From Lachnospiraceae bacterium (GTDB lineage Bacteria > Bacillota > Clostridia > Lachnospirales > Lachnospiraceae), in assembly GCA_022800815.1 (NCBI GenBank), contig JAAWRC010000008.1, forward strand, positions 35,412-99,411: a DNA stretch of 64,000 nt, written 5' to 3'. Shown here piece after piece: positions 43,413 through 51,231 of the stretch. The notes under the pieces were generated by a model that saw nothing but the letters and a program-made list of their open reading frames with translations, was not told where the DNA came from and searched no databases. A program made the position numbers and the translations under genes. Each line of letters opens with the position of its first letter. Positions within the stretch are counted from its first letter, which is position 1.

Positions 43413-44245
43413 AAAACAAAGCCACGTTTACCGTGGGGAGTGTGTGCATCCTCCTGTTCGTCCTGATCGCAGTTTTTGCGCCGCTTCTCGCACCCTGCGA
43501 TCCCAACGAGATGGTGGATGCGTCTTATTGCCGTCCCTCGGCGGAGCATATCCTGGGGACCAACGACATCGGGCAGGATATTTTTAGCGAGCTGATCTAC
43601 GGAACCCGCTATTCCCTTCTGATCGGATTCCTGACGGCTCTGATCTCGGGCGGGATCGCATTGATCGTGGGCGTCACGGCCGGGTGGTTCGGGGGAGTCC
43701 TGGACCGGCTTCTCATGAACCTTACCACCTTTGTGATCACGGTTCCCTATTATCCGCTGGTCATTTTGCTGGCGGCGCTGACCAAGGGCGGGCTTCTCAC
43801 CATGGCCATGATCCTGGGGACAACCTCCTGGCCGGAGATGGCGAGGGTGATCCGGGCGCAGACCAGGAAGATCAGGCAGAACGAATACATTACAAGTATC
43901 CGGGCCATGGGGGCCGGAAGCCTGTATATCATGGTCCGGCACATCCTGCCGGAGCTGTCTCTGTTCGTGCTCTACCGGCTGATCCTCCGGTTTCGTTCTG
44001 CGATCATTGCGGAGTCTTCCCTGAGCTTTCTCGGCCTTGGCTCGGCGACGGCCAAAAGCTGGGGGGCGATTCTGTTTTATGCACAGAATAAGAATGCGTT
44101 CCTGACGAATTCCTGGGCGTGGTGGGTGATACCGCCGGGCGTCTCGATCCTGATTTTGGTGTTCTCCCTGTTTCTGGTGAGTTATTCCATGGAGGAAAAG
44201 GCGGCGCCCCGCATGAATACCCTGTCGGGGAGAAGGGGGGCGTAA
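43409..44245 (+). CDS. ABC importer permease 2 (DppC/NikC-like)
   Basis: A 278-residue permease partner. It begins with a membrane helix, then HILGTNDIGQDIFSELIYGT, which is the DppC/NikC hallmark, and has the EAA loop YITSIRAMGAGSLYIMVRHI. The C-terminal FLGLGSATAKSWGAILFYAQ is also typical. Starts within the end of permease 1 (4-base overlap) and is followed after 2 bases by the first ATPase. Confidence 0.9.
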   Translation: MKNKATFTVGSVCILLFVLIAVFAPLLAPCDPNEMVDASYCRPSAEHILGTNDIGQDIFSELIYGTRYSLLIGFLTALISGGIALIVGVTAGWFGGVLDRLLMNLTTFVITVPYYPLVILLAALTKGGLLTMAMILGTTSWPEMARVIRAQTRKIRQNEYITSIRAMGAGSLYIMVRHILPELSLFVLYRLILRFRSAIIAESSLSFLGLGSATAKSWGAILFYAQNKNAFLTNSWAWWVIPPGVSILILVFSLFLVSYSMEEKAAPRMNTLSGRRGA

Positions 44246-44247
44246 TC

Positions 44248-44943
44248 ATGGCGGATTCCAAACATTGTCTGGAGGTTTTGGGGCTTACGGCCGGGTACGG
44301 GACGGAAGCGGCCGTCATTTCCGGGCTGGATTTCATTCTGGAAAAAGAAGAATGCCTCTGTCTCCACGGGGCGTCCGGCTGCGGCAAGAGCACGGTGATC
44401 TGGGCCGTCATGGGCGTGATCGGAGAGCTGGGGGGCTATGCGGACGGGAAGGTACTGTATCATGGGGAAAATGGCCCCGTGGAGATCCTTCACGGAGATG
44501 CGGAAGGGGTGCGGTGCCTGCGTTGGAAGGAGATCGCCCTGGTGCCCCAGTCGTCCATGAACAGCTTCAATCCCATGTACACGGTGCGCCAGACCATTTC
44601 CGAGGTGCTTTTCCAGCATGACCAGACCTTGGGGAAGGCGGGGGCCAGGGAGCGGTGTCTGGAGCTTCTGGAGATGGTGCAGCTTGGGGAAGAGGTCCTT
44701 GGAAGCTATCCCTCCGAGCTCTCCGGCGGGATGAAGCAGCGGGCGGCCATTGCGCTGGCGCTGGCCCTTGATCCGGGCCTGCTGATTCTGGACGAGGCGA
44801 CCACGGGGCTTGACGTGATCGTGGAGGCGGACATCCTCTGGCTCCTCCGGCGGCTCAGGAGGGAGAAGGGCATGTCCATGCTGTTCGTGAGCCATGACGA
44901 CCGGATCGCCAGGGCGTTCTGTGACAGGAGGCTGGAGCTTTGA
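44248..44943 (+). CDS. ABC importer ATPase 1 (DppD/NikD-like)
   Basis: A 231-residue ATPase. Walker A is LHGASGCGKSTVIWAV, signature ELSGGMKQRAAIALALALDP, Walker B LLILDEATTGLDVIVEAD and H-loop LFVSHDD. The Q-loop region reads ALVPQSSMNSFNPMYTV, typical of dipeptide/nickel importer ATPases. It is shorter than DppD (about 325), lacking the C-terminal oligopeptide-ABC extension with its Fe-S cysteines; NikD is about this length, so the short form is shared with nickel importers. ATG at 44248 has AGAAGGGGGG upstream; the frame extends earlier inside the permease gene. Confidence 0.88.
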   Translation: MADSKHCLEVLGLTAGYGTEAAVISGLDFILEKEECLCLHGASGCGKSTVIWAVMGVIGELGGYADGKVLYHGENGPVEILHGDAEGVRCLRWKEIALVPQSSMNSFNPMYTVRQTISEVLFQHDQTLGKAGARERCLELLEMVQLGEEVLGSYPSELSGGMKQRAAIALALALDPGLLILDEATTGLDVIVEADILWLLRRLRREKGMSMLFVSHDDRIARAFCDRRLEL

Positions 44944-45743
44944 CGGAGGAAACGGTGGAGCAGATACTGGTATGCAGGGACGTGAAAAAAACTTACATTA
45001 CCCGGAAAAGAGGAAAGCGGCTGCGGACGGAGGCGCTAAACGGCTTAAGCTTTTCCATGGAGAAGGGGGACCGCCTGGGGGTTTTAGGACCCAGCGGCTG
45101 CGGGAAAAGCACCCTTTTAAAATGCATTCTCGGTCTGGAGCGTCCCGACGGCGGAGAGATCGCATTTGCCAGGAGAGCGGGCTTTGTCGCCCAGGATCCC
45201 TATTCTTCCATCAGTCCCAGGCTGACCGTGGAGCAGATCATCGAGGAGCCGCTTTTATACGGCCGGATGGGAATCGGCCGCCGGGAGCGCAGGGAGCGGG
45301 TGCGGGAGGCCATGGGGCAGATGCGTTTAGACTACGAGAAATACAGGCGCAGATACCCGCACCAGTTAAGCGGTGGGGAGCGGCAGCGGGTGAGCATCGC
45401 CAGAGCCGTCATCGCCTCGCCGGAAATCCTTGTTTTGGACGAGCCGGCCTCCATGCTGGATTACGGCGTGAAGGGGGAGATTGCGGAGCTTCTGTTAAAC
45501 TCCTGCGAGAGACTTGGCGCCTCCCTTCTTCTTGTCACCCATGACGTGGCCTTTGCGAGAAGGATGTGCGGCAGGCTGCTCGTCATGGATGGCGGAAAAG
45601 AGGTGGAGTCCGGGTGGACGGAGCAGATCTATAAGGAGCCGCAGGCGGATTTTACGGCCAGGCTATTCTATGCGGCGGAGGATATCGGGAGATACTGGGA
45701 GGAAAAAGACCGGCTGGCGTTACACAGGCAGAAATTTATTTGA
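44940..45743 (+). CDS. ABC importer ATPase 2 (DppF/NikE-like)
   Basis: A 267-residue ATPase that ends the operon. Walker A is VLGPSGCGKSTLLKCIL, the Q-loop AQDPYSSISPRLTV, signature QLSGGERQRVSIARAVIASP, Walker B LVLDEPASMLD and H-loop LLVTHDV. The start may be TTG at 44940, which overlaps the previous stop and has AGGAGG 9 bases before it, or GTG at 44955 with GGAGGAAAC; both are plausible and differ by five residues. Like NikE it is short, without the DppF C-terminal extension. Confidence 0.88.
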   Translation: MTEETVEQILVCRDVKKTYITRKRGKRLRTEALNGLSFSMEKGDRLGVLGPSGCGKSTLLKCILGLERPDGGEIAFARRAGFVAQDPYSSISPRLTVEQIIEEPLLYGRMGIGRRERRERVREAMGQMRLDYEKYRRRYPHQLSGGERQRVSIARAVIASPEILVLDEPASMLDYGVKGEIAELLLNSCERLGASLLLVTHDVAFARRMCGRLLVMDGGKEVESGWTEQIYKEPQADFTARLFYAAEDIGRYWEEKDRLALHRQKFI

Positions 45744-45748
45744 AAAAC

Positions 45749-45812
45749 AACCCCCCGGGAGGCTTGCGGGGGCAGAAAAAATCTGATAGGCTTGTGACAT
45801 GGCGAAAAGGCC
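45749..45812 (+). promoter_or_regulatory. Conserved 65-nt element, copy B (before the acetogenesis locus)
   Basis: Second copy of the element at 40582-40646, starting 5 bases after the last importer gene. Matching blocks: AACCCCC, GGGAGGCTTGyGGG, ATCTGwTAGG, ATGG, AAAA, GGCC. TTGCGG and TAGGCT are again 17 bases apart. A terminator follows 43 bases later (45855), so the element could control read-through into the metV-rnfC genes. The rest of this 296-bp spacer holds that terminator, a promoter and a short leader frame. Confidence 0.55.
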
Positions 45813-45854
45813 CATTCAAATAAACCTTAAAATATACTACATCAAAGCAGGGAG

Positions 45855-45878
45855 AGCCCGGGAGACCGGGTTCTTTTT
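45855..45878 (+). terminator. Terminator or attenuator upstream of the acetogenesis locus
   Basis: AGCCCGG, loop GAGA, CCGGGTT, then CTTTTT. It ends transcripts from the ABC importer, or acts as an attenuator for a transcript that starts at the element at 45749. Confidence 0.7.
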
Positions 45879-45939
45879 GCCGCATTGTATTTATTTTTAT
45901 GCAATATATATATTTATCCGTAAAATTCTTCGTTTAAAC

Positions 45940-45968
45940 TGGATAAAGTAGATGATATGTGCTATACT
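45940..45968 (+). promoter_or_regulatory. Probable promoter of the metV-rnfC operon
   Basis: TGGATA, 17 bases, then TATACT preceded by TGC (extended -10). The transcript would start near 45975, giving a leader of about 125 nt before the coding region. Confidence 0.55.
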
Positions 45969-46040
45969 TGAACTCGTAATAATTGCAAAGCGAAGCCATT
46001 TGCCGATGCTTGTTTTTCTTCAAAGTGCAGAGGAGGAAAA

Positions 46041-46082
46041 ATGACAAAGGCGCAGGAGCGTGAGGTTTGCGAATCAATCTGA
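46041..46082 (+). CDS. Possible 13-residue leader peptide (MTKAQEREVCESI)
   Basis: A short frame starting at an ATG with an excellent GAGGAGG site 5 bases upstream, and stopping 16 bases before the weak TTG start of the fusion gene. Its ribosome site is better than that of the main gene, so it could couple or limit translation. No attenuator codons or terminator structure are evident. It might also be the eroded start of a longer gene. Confidence 0.35.
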   Translation: MTKAQEREVCESI

Positions 46083-46098
46083 AAAGGAAGGTGGGCAA

Positions 46099-48060
46099 TT
46101 GGAAAATTATACCAAGTATAAGCTAAAAGGGAACGATGAGCTGGTGTCCTTATTGGCCGATAAGGACAATCTGTTCCTCGTTGCCTGTAACAAATGCTTT
46201 AAGGAGTTTGAGACGGTCGATGAGCCGGATCTGGGCGAGTTTGAGAAGCTTGCGGCGGGAGAGGGAAAGACCGTCGTCGGCAGCGCAAAGATTGACTTTT
46301 TGTGCAACAAGACACAGACGGAGAGGAAACTTAAGGACATGATCCCGGAAGGGGCGGAGCACGTCTTCGTGATCTCCTGCGGTCTTGGCATCCAGACGGT
46401 TGCGGACATGATAGGAAAGCCCGTCTATGCGGCCTGCGATTCCCTCAATTACAGGGGACGCCACGGCATGGCCCTCACCGAGAGGCGCTGCGACGCCTGC
46501 GCCCAGTGTTACCTGAACGTGACCGGAGGCATCTGTCCCATCGTGGACTGTTCCAAGAGCCTGGTCAACGGACAGTGCGGCGGCGCCAAGGACGGAAAAT
46601 GTGAGGTAGATCCGAACAAGGATTGTGCCTGGGAGAAGATCTACAAGAGACTGGAAAAGCAGGGTCGTCTCTCGGAGTTTTTGGAGCAGCCCGTACAGCT
46701 CAGAGACTACTCCAAGGTGGACTTCAAGTTCGTGAACGATTATGTGAAATCCATCCGGGAGAACAGGCTGGACGGTTATTACGGCGGCATCCATCCTTCC
46801 GAGCGCAAGGAATTCACGGAGAATCTTCCGCTCCAAAAATTCCCGGATCCGGAGACGGTGGTCATTCCCCTTTCCATGCATGCGGGCGCTCCGGCCAATC
46901 CCGTGGTGCAGGTGGGCGATACGGTGAAGGTTGGCCAGGTGATCGGCGAGGCGGCCGGCTTTATCAGCGCTCCGGTCCACTCCAGTGTCAGCGGCACGGT
47001 CACCGCCATCGAGGAGCACGGACATGCCACCAGAGGCAAATGTCTCTCTGTGGTGATCAAATCCGATGGAAAAAATACTCTGCACGAATCTGTGAAACCG
47101 AATAAAGATCTGGACAGCCTGACTCCGGACGAGATCGTGGAGATCGTCAAGAATGCCGGCATCGTGGGCATGGGCGGCGCCGGATTCCCCACGTCCGTGA
47201 AGTTAAAACCTCCCAAGCCCGTGGATACGATCCTCTTAAACGGCTGCGAGTGCGAACCGCTCCTGACGGCGGACCACAGAGTCCTCCTGGAATTTGCGGA
47301 CGACGTGGTGTTTGGCCTTAAGGCCATCATCAAGACCGTGGGCGCCGAGAAGGGCATCATTGTCATCGAGGACAACAAGCCGGATGCCATCGAGCTGATG
47401 CAGAAGAAGACGGAAGGCATTGACAACATCGAAGTGGTCGTGGCGAGGACCAAGTACCCCCAGGGCGCTGAGAAGATGCTCATTAAGCGGGTCATGAAGA
47501 GACAGGTGCCAAGCGGCGGCCTTCCCGCAGACGTGGGCTGCGTCGTGAGCAACATCAGCACCACCAAGGCCATCTCCGATGCGATCCAGAAGGGCATGCC
47601 CCTGGTGGAGCGCGTGACCACCGTGACGGGCGAGAAACTAAAGAAGCCCGGCAACTACATCGTGAAGATCGGCACCAGCACCAAGGAGCTTCTCGATTAC
47701 TGCGGCGGCGTGGAGGAAGGCGAAGTGACCATCAAGGCCGGCGGACCCATGATGGGATTTGTCCTCTCCGACGTGGACGTGCCGATCATGAAGGGCTCCA
47801 ACGGTATCATTGCCGTTGACACCGACCATACGAAAGAGCAGCCCTGCATCAAGTGCGGACGCTGCATGGATGTCTGTCCCATGGAGCTTTCTCCCCTGTA
47901 TTTCGCAAAATATGCGGATGAGGAGAACTGGCAGGGCATGAAGGATAAGAGCGTGATGGATTGTATCGAGTGCAGATGCTGTGAATACATCTGTTCCTCC
48001 AAGATCCCGCTGGTAAGCAAGATAAAAGCCGGAAAAAATGCAGTAAGGGGGATGAAGTGA
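46099..48060 (+). CDS. MetV-RnfC fusion protein (methylene-THF reductase electron module)
   Basis: A 653-residue fusion. Residues 1 to about 215 are a MetV domain: LVACNKCFKEF, FVISCGLGIQTVADM, and the Cys-rich signature CDACAQCYLNVTGGICPIVD with CSKSLVNGQCGG. From about 228 it is an RnfC-type subunit: GIHPSERKEFTENLPLQ, the flavin/NADH segment GIVGMGGAGFPTSVKL near 357, NGCECEPLLTADH, and two ferredoxin motifs, CIKCGRCMDVCP (about 583) and CIECRCCEYIC (about 622). In Acetobacterium-type acetogens, separate MetF, MetV and RnfC2 form methylene-THF reductase; here MetV and RnfC are one chain. TTG at 46099 (GGAAGGTG before it) fits best; GTG 46060 would add 13 residues. The stop lies one base before metV. 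Confidence 0.88.
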   Translation: MENYTKYKLKGNDELVSLLADKDNLFLVACNKCFKEFETVDEPDLGEFEKLAAGEGKTVVGSAKIDFLCNKTQTERKLKDMIPEGAEHVFVISCGLGIQTVADMIGKPVYAACDSLNYRGRHGMALTERRCDACAQCYLNVTGGICPIVDCSKSLVNGQCGGAKDGKCEVDPNKDCAWEKIYKRLEKQGRLSEFLEQPVQLRDYSKVDFKFVNDYVKSIRENRLDGYYGGIHPSERKEFTENLPLQKFPDPETVVIPLSMHAGAPANPVVQVGDTVKVGQVIGEAAGFISAPVHSSVSGTVTAIEEHGHATRGKCLSVVIKSDGKNTLHESVKPNKDLDSLTPDEIVEIVKNAGIVGMGGAGFPTSVKLKPPKPVDTILLNGCECEPLLTADHRVLLEFADDVVFGLKAIIKTVGAEKGIIVIEDNKPDAIELMQKKTEGIDNIEVVVARTKYPQGAEKMLIKRVMKRQVPSGGLPADVGCVVSNISTTKAISDAIQKGMPLVERVTTVTGEKLKKPGNYIVKIGTSTKELLDYCGGVEEGEVTIKAGGPMMGFVLSDVDVPIMKGSNGIIAVDTDHTKEQPCIKCGRCMDVCPMELSPLYFAKYADEENWQGMKDKSVMDCIECRCCEYICSSKIPLVSKIKAGKNAVRGMK

Positions 48061-48061
48061 T

Positions 48062-48685
48062 ATGTTAATTACCCAGTTAAAAGAAAAGGAAACAATCGTA
48101 TCACTGGCAGCCGGAAAAAGGGTTTTTATCATCAACTGTCAGGGATGCAAGGAGGTGCATTTTCCGGAGGCAGAGGCAAAGGAACTGGAAAAAGAGCTTT
48201 CCGAGGCCGGGAATGTGACCGGGATCATTACCACGGATTATATCTGTAATCCGGATAATATGAAGCTTAGGCTGGAAGCACATAAGGGCGAGATTGAGGC
48301 GGCGGAAGCCGTGCTGGTGCTCTCCTGCGGCGTGGGCGTACAGACCATCGCCGGGTATCTGGAGGATAAGAAGGTCTATGCGGCCTGTGATACCTATCCC
48401 CTTCCTGGTTTCCAGGGCGTGACGCCTCTGGAATACAACTGCGATCAGTGCGGAGAGTGTTATCTCAACCTGACCGGAGGCATCTGTCCCATCACGGCCT
48501 GCTCCAAGAGCCTGGTCAACGGACAGTGCGGCGGTGCCAAAAACGGCAGATGCGAAGTGGACAGTGACATGGAATGCGGCTGGGAGCGCATCTACAGAAG
48601 GCTTGCCCAGGTGGGACGTCTGGACGCCCTCAAATGTCCGACCCAGGTGCGCAACTTTGCAACTGATGACGAAGTATCCAAATAG
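48062..48685 (+). CDS. metV: MetV: zinc/Fe-S subunit of methylene-THF reductase
   Basis: A 207-residue stand-alone MetV. It closely matches the N-terminal domain of the upstream fusion: FIINCQGCKEVHFPEAE, VLSCGVGVQTIAGYLEDKKV, YAACDTYPLPG, and CDQCGECYLNLTGGICPITA plus CSKSLVNGQCGGAKNGRCEV. MetV binds MetF and carries an Fe-S cluster and zinc, passing electrons to the MetF flavin. Two MetV versions in a row suggest a duplication after which one was fused to RnfC. ATG 48062 has GGGGGATG upstream; metF follows after 37 bases. Confidence 0.9.
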   Translation: MLITQLKEKETIVSLAAGKRVFIINCQGCKEVHFPEAEAKELEKELSEAGNVTGIITTDYICNPDNMKLRLEAHKGEIEAAEAVLVLSCGVGVQTIAGYLEDKKVYAACDTYPLPGFQGVTPLEYNCDQCGECYLNLTGGICPITACSKSLVNGQCGGAKNGRCEVDSDMECGWERIYRRLAQVGRLDALKCPTQVRNFATDDEVSK

Positions 48686-48722
48686 TATTTCATATAAAAA
48701 TAATGATTAGGAGTAATGGCTC

Positions 48723-49601
48723 ATGAAAATTACTGAAGCATTTGAACGTGGTGAATTTGTAGTTACTGCGGAAGTGGGACCGCCGAAAGGATTTCATATC
48801 GAGCATGTGCTGGAAGAGGCCAAGACCTATCTTAGCGGCATTACGGCGGTGAATGTGACGGATAACCAGTCTTCTGTGATGCGTCTTGGCTCTCTGGCGA
48901 CTTGCAAGGCTCTTAAGGATACGGGACTGACCCCCATCTTCCAGCTCACCTGCCGTGACAGGAACCGCATTGCCTTACAGTCCGACCTCTTAAGCGCTGC
49001 AATGTTTGGCATCGAGAATTTGCTGCTCCTCACCGGCGACCACACGAAGCTGGGCGACCACAAGGGCGCAAAACCGGTTTTTGATCTGGATTCCGTATCT
49101 TTGATCCATACGGTGAAGCAGCTTGAGTCCGGTGTGGACCTTGGCGGAAACGAGCTGGTGGGCGAGCCGCCCAAGTTTGCCAAGGGTGCGGTGGTATCCC
49201 CCTGCAGCGATTCCGTGGATGCGCAGCTTGCGAAGATGGAGCGGAAGGTTGCGGCGGGCTGTGATTATTTCCAGACCCAGGCCGTGTTCGAGCCGGAGAA
49301 ATTCATCCAGTTCATGGAGAAGGCGAAACAGTTCGGCAAACCGGTCCAGGTGGGCATCATCATTCCCAAATCCGCGGGGATGGCCAAGTTCATGAACAAC
49401 AACGTGGCCGGCATCCATGTTCCCGACGAGATGATCGAGGAGCTTAAGGCGGACAAGGAGAAGACCAAGGCCGGCATCACCGGCGTGGAGATCGCCGCCC
49501 GCATCATCAAGGAATGCAAGCCTTACTGTCAGGGCGTACATATCATGGCCCTCGGATGGGAATCCAAGGTACCGGAGCTCTTAAAGGCAGCCGGGATCTA
49601 A
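48723..49601 (+). CDS. metF: Methylenetetrahydrofolate reductase catalytic subunit
   Basis: A 292-residue MetF, a flavin-dependent TIM barrel that reduces methylene-THF to methyl-THF in the methyl branch of the Wood-Ljungdahl pathway. Motifs include FVVTAEVGPPKGFHIEHVLE (catalytic Glu region), PIFQLTCRDRNRIALQSDLL, NLLLLTGDHTKLGDH, and FQTQAVFEPEKF. It has no C-terminal NADPH domain, as expected for a MetFV-type enzyme that gets electrons from MetV. TAGGAG precedes the ATG. The gene ends the three-gene reductase unit and is followed by a terminator. Confidence 0.95.
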   Translation: MKITEAFERGEFVVTAEVGPPKGFHIEHVLEEAKTYLSGITAVNVTDNQSSVMRLGSLATCKALKDTGLTPIFQLTCRDRNRIALQSDLLSAAMFGIENLLLLTGDHTKLGDHKGAKPVFDLDSVSLIHTVKQLESGVDLGGNELVGEPPKFAKGAVVSPCSDSVDAQLAKMERKVAAGCDYFQTQAVFEPEKFIQFMEKAKQFGKPVQVGIIIPKSAGMAKFMNNNVAGIHVPDEMIEELKADKEKTKAGITGVEIAARIIKECKPYCQGVHIMALGWESKVPELLKAAGI

Positions 49602-49643
49602 GCAGTGAAGTGAATATGGCAGCAAAACGATAAGTGAAGTGTA

Positions 49644-49673
49644 CCGGGCCGCAGATGTTATTCTGCGGCCCGG
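49644..49673 (+). terminator. Terminator after metF
   Basis: A perfect 11-bp GC-rich stem (CCGGGCCGCAG) with an 8-base loop, followed by a moderately T-rich stretch. Confidence 0.65.
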
Positions 49674-49717
49674 CACTCGTTGTTCTGTCTCCGGACCGCA
49701 CAGGAGCCAATTTTTCT

Positions 49718-49948
49718 GCCTGTGCGGTTGAAAGCGTGGATTCTGTCTTCGTCAGGGAGCAGCCACTTGAAGCAGACGATAGGCAGATTTTGCAGATTTT
49801 GCGAGCATAGCGTCATCGAACCGGCTGACCCGCTTTGATGGAAGCCTGTTCGATGGCAATAGGCGGCGCAGCAAAATCAAAAAATCAACGTGTCTGCGAA
49901 AGTGGCTGCTCCCTGACGAAGACATGGAAAACCTTCCACCGCACAGCC
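49718..49948. repeat. 230-bp palindromic element between metF and the SEC-C gene
   Basis: A perfect 24-bp inverted repeat (49745-49768 with 49900-49923; arm begins GTCTTCGTCAGGGAGCAGCC) is embedded in a longer imperfect palindrome. The outer pair CTGTGCGGT (49720-49728) matches 49938-49946, and the inner T-rich and CATCGAAC blocks also pair. It fills most of the 482-bp spacer; the remaining parts are the metF terminator and the next promoter. It has no transposase, so a non-autonomous element or a large RNA hairpin is likely. Confidence 0.7.
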
Positions 49949-49991
49949 CAAAAATTTTCGAAAAATTCATAAATTTACGGAAAATTTTTAT

Positions 49992-50021
49992 TGCCAGAAA
50001 CCGGTATATTCGGATATAATA
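49992..50021 (+). promoter_or_regulatory. Promoter of the SEC-C gene
   Basis: TTGCCA, 18 bases, perfect TATAAT, about 62 bases before the ATG at 50084. Confidence 0.7.
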
Positions 50022-50083
50022 ATCAGTAGACAAGTTGGTCTTTTCAGGCGTAAAATTTTATATGATAAAAGGAAGGGAACACC

Positions 50084-50584
50084 ATGGCACTTTTGGAACA
50101 GTGGAGAAAGATGGCTTACGAGACACAGATGAGCAAACAGCAGAGCGATTATTTCTGGGGAAGGTATTTTGACCAGGAAAAAGGGATTTACGAGAAGCTT
50201 CTGGCGGCGCCCGACGAGGTGGTCACGGGGACCGTGAAAGAGCTTGCGGAGAAATATGGCGTGGAGCTTTCGATCATGACGGGTTTCCTGGACGGCATCA
50301 ATGACAGCTTGAAGGAACAAAATCCCATTGACACCATGGAGGAGGACACCCCTGTCAATCTGGGCTTCGACAAAGAGCTTCTTTATAAAAATATGGTGGC
50401 CGCCAAAGCGGACTGGCTTTACGGCCTGCCCCAGTGGAATGATATCTTCAGCGAGGAGCGGCAGAAGGAGCTTTATAAGGAGCAGAAATCTTCCACGACC
50501 ATCGTGAAGGGAAAGAAGATCGGGCGCAACGATCCCTGTCCCTGCGGCAGCGGGAAGAAATACAAGCACTGCTGTGGAAAATAG
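50084..50584 (+). CDS. SEC-C metal-binding motif protein
   Basis: A 166-residue protein. The N-terminal 130 residues are helical ([20 protein letters not shown] and onward), and the C-terminus is a SEC-C zinc motif [20 protein letters not shown] with the pattern CxC...CC. SEC-C motifs occur at the end of SecA and in many small proteins; here no Sec function can be deduced. A GGAAGGGAA ribosome site precedes ATG. It has its own promoter and lies between metF and the nickel module, but a link to acetogenesis is not shown. Confidence 0.85.
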   Translation: MALLEQWRKMAYETQMSKQQSDYFWGRYFDQEKGIYEKLLAAPDEVVTGTVKELAEKYGVELSIMTGFLDGINDSLKEQNPIDTMEEDTPVNLGFDKELLYKNMVAAKADWLYGLPQWNDIFSEERQKELYKEQKSSTTIVKGKKIGRNDPCPCGSGKKYKHCCGK

Positions 50585-50669
50585 AGACAACCACCAGATG
50601 TTGAGGGGGAATGATCTTGTACTTTTTTGTAAACATTGTCAAAAATCCCCTAAAAAAAGGGAAATACCC

Positions 50670-50698
50670 TTGATTAATATTACCAGAGCATGTATAAT
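50670..50698 (+). promoter_or_regulatory. Promoter of the nickel module and CO dehydrogenase genes
   Basis: TTGATT, 17 bases, perfect TATAAT, about 70 bases before the His-rich gene. With no strong terminator before 57.3 kb, it may drive the His-rich gene, cooT, cooC, cooS and acsB. Confidence 0.7.
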
Positions 50699-50767
50699 AA
50701 GATGGATATAATTAAAAATTTAACATAATTATGACCAATACCGGACAAATAGAAAGGAGGCTGCAAA

Positions 50768-51175
50768 ATGCACGTCGTTACGGATGAACATGGGAATGTG
50801 ATCCACAGCCATCATACCCATCCCCACACCCACACGATTGAACATTCCCATGAGCATGTCCATAAGGAGGGGGAGGAGGAGAATCATCAGCATGAGCACG
50901 GGGAGGGTCATGGGCATACCCATGGACATGACCATTGCCACAGCGAGGGCTGTGAAGGCTGCGGCGGCTGCGCAGACGCAGAGGCGGAGACCATTGCTTT
51001 GGTCACCTACATGGCAGACCATAACAAGCATCACGCCCTGGAGCTTGCGGACCTTGCGAAGAAGCTTAAGGCACAGGGAAAGGCAGAGGCGGCAGAGCAG
51101 CTTGACAAGGCGGTTTCCGAGTTTGAGAGCGGAAATGTACGCTTAAGCGTTGCCCTTTCTTTATTGAAACAGTGA
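50768..51175 (+). CDS. Histidine-rich metal-binding protein (probable nickel chaperone)
   Basis: A 135-residue protein. Residues 2-58 contain 21 His, mostly in HxH pairs, and residues 57-68 hold CHSEGCEGCGGC with four Cys. The remaining 65 residues form a helical domain with MADHNKHHALELADLAKKL. Such His tracts bind Ni(II), Co(II) or Zn(II), as in CooJ and HypB. Its place before the CooT-like gene, cooC and the nickel enzyme CO dehydrogenase suggests nickel storage or delivery. No signal peptide, so it is cytoplasmic. GAAAGGAGG precedes the ATG. No sequence similarity to CooJ is claimed beyond the His-rich character. Confidence 0.85.
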   Translation: MHVVTDEHGNVIHSHHTHPHTHTIEHSHEHVHKEGEEENHQHEHGEGHGHTHGHDHCHSEGCEGCGGCADAEAETIALVTYMADHNKHHALELADLAKKLKAQGKAEAAEQLDKAVSEFESGNVRLSVALSLLKQ

Positions 51176-51231
51176 CCGGGTAAAAACGGCCCGGGTCGGA
51201 TGAGTGAGAGACGGCAGGGAGGTGGAAAACC

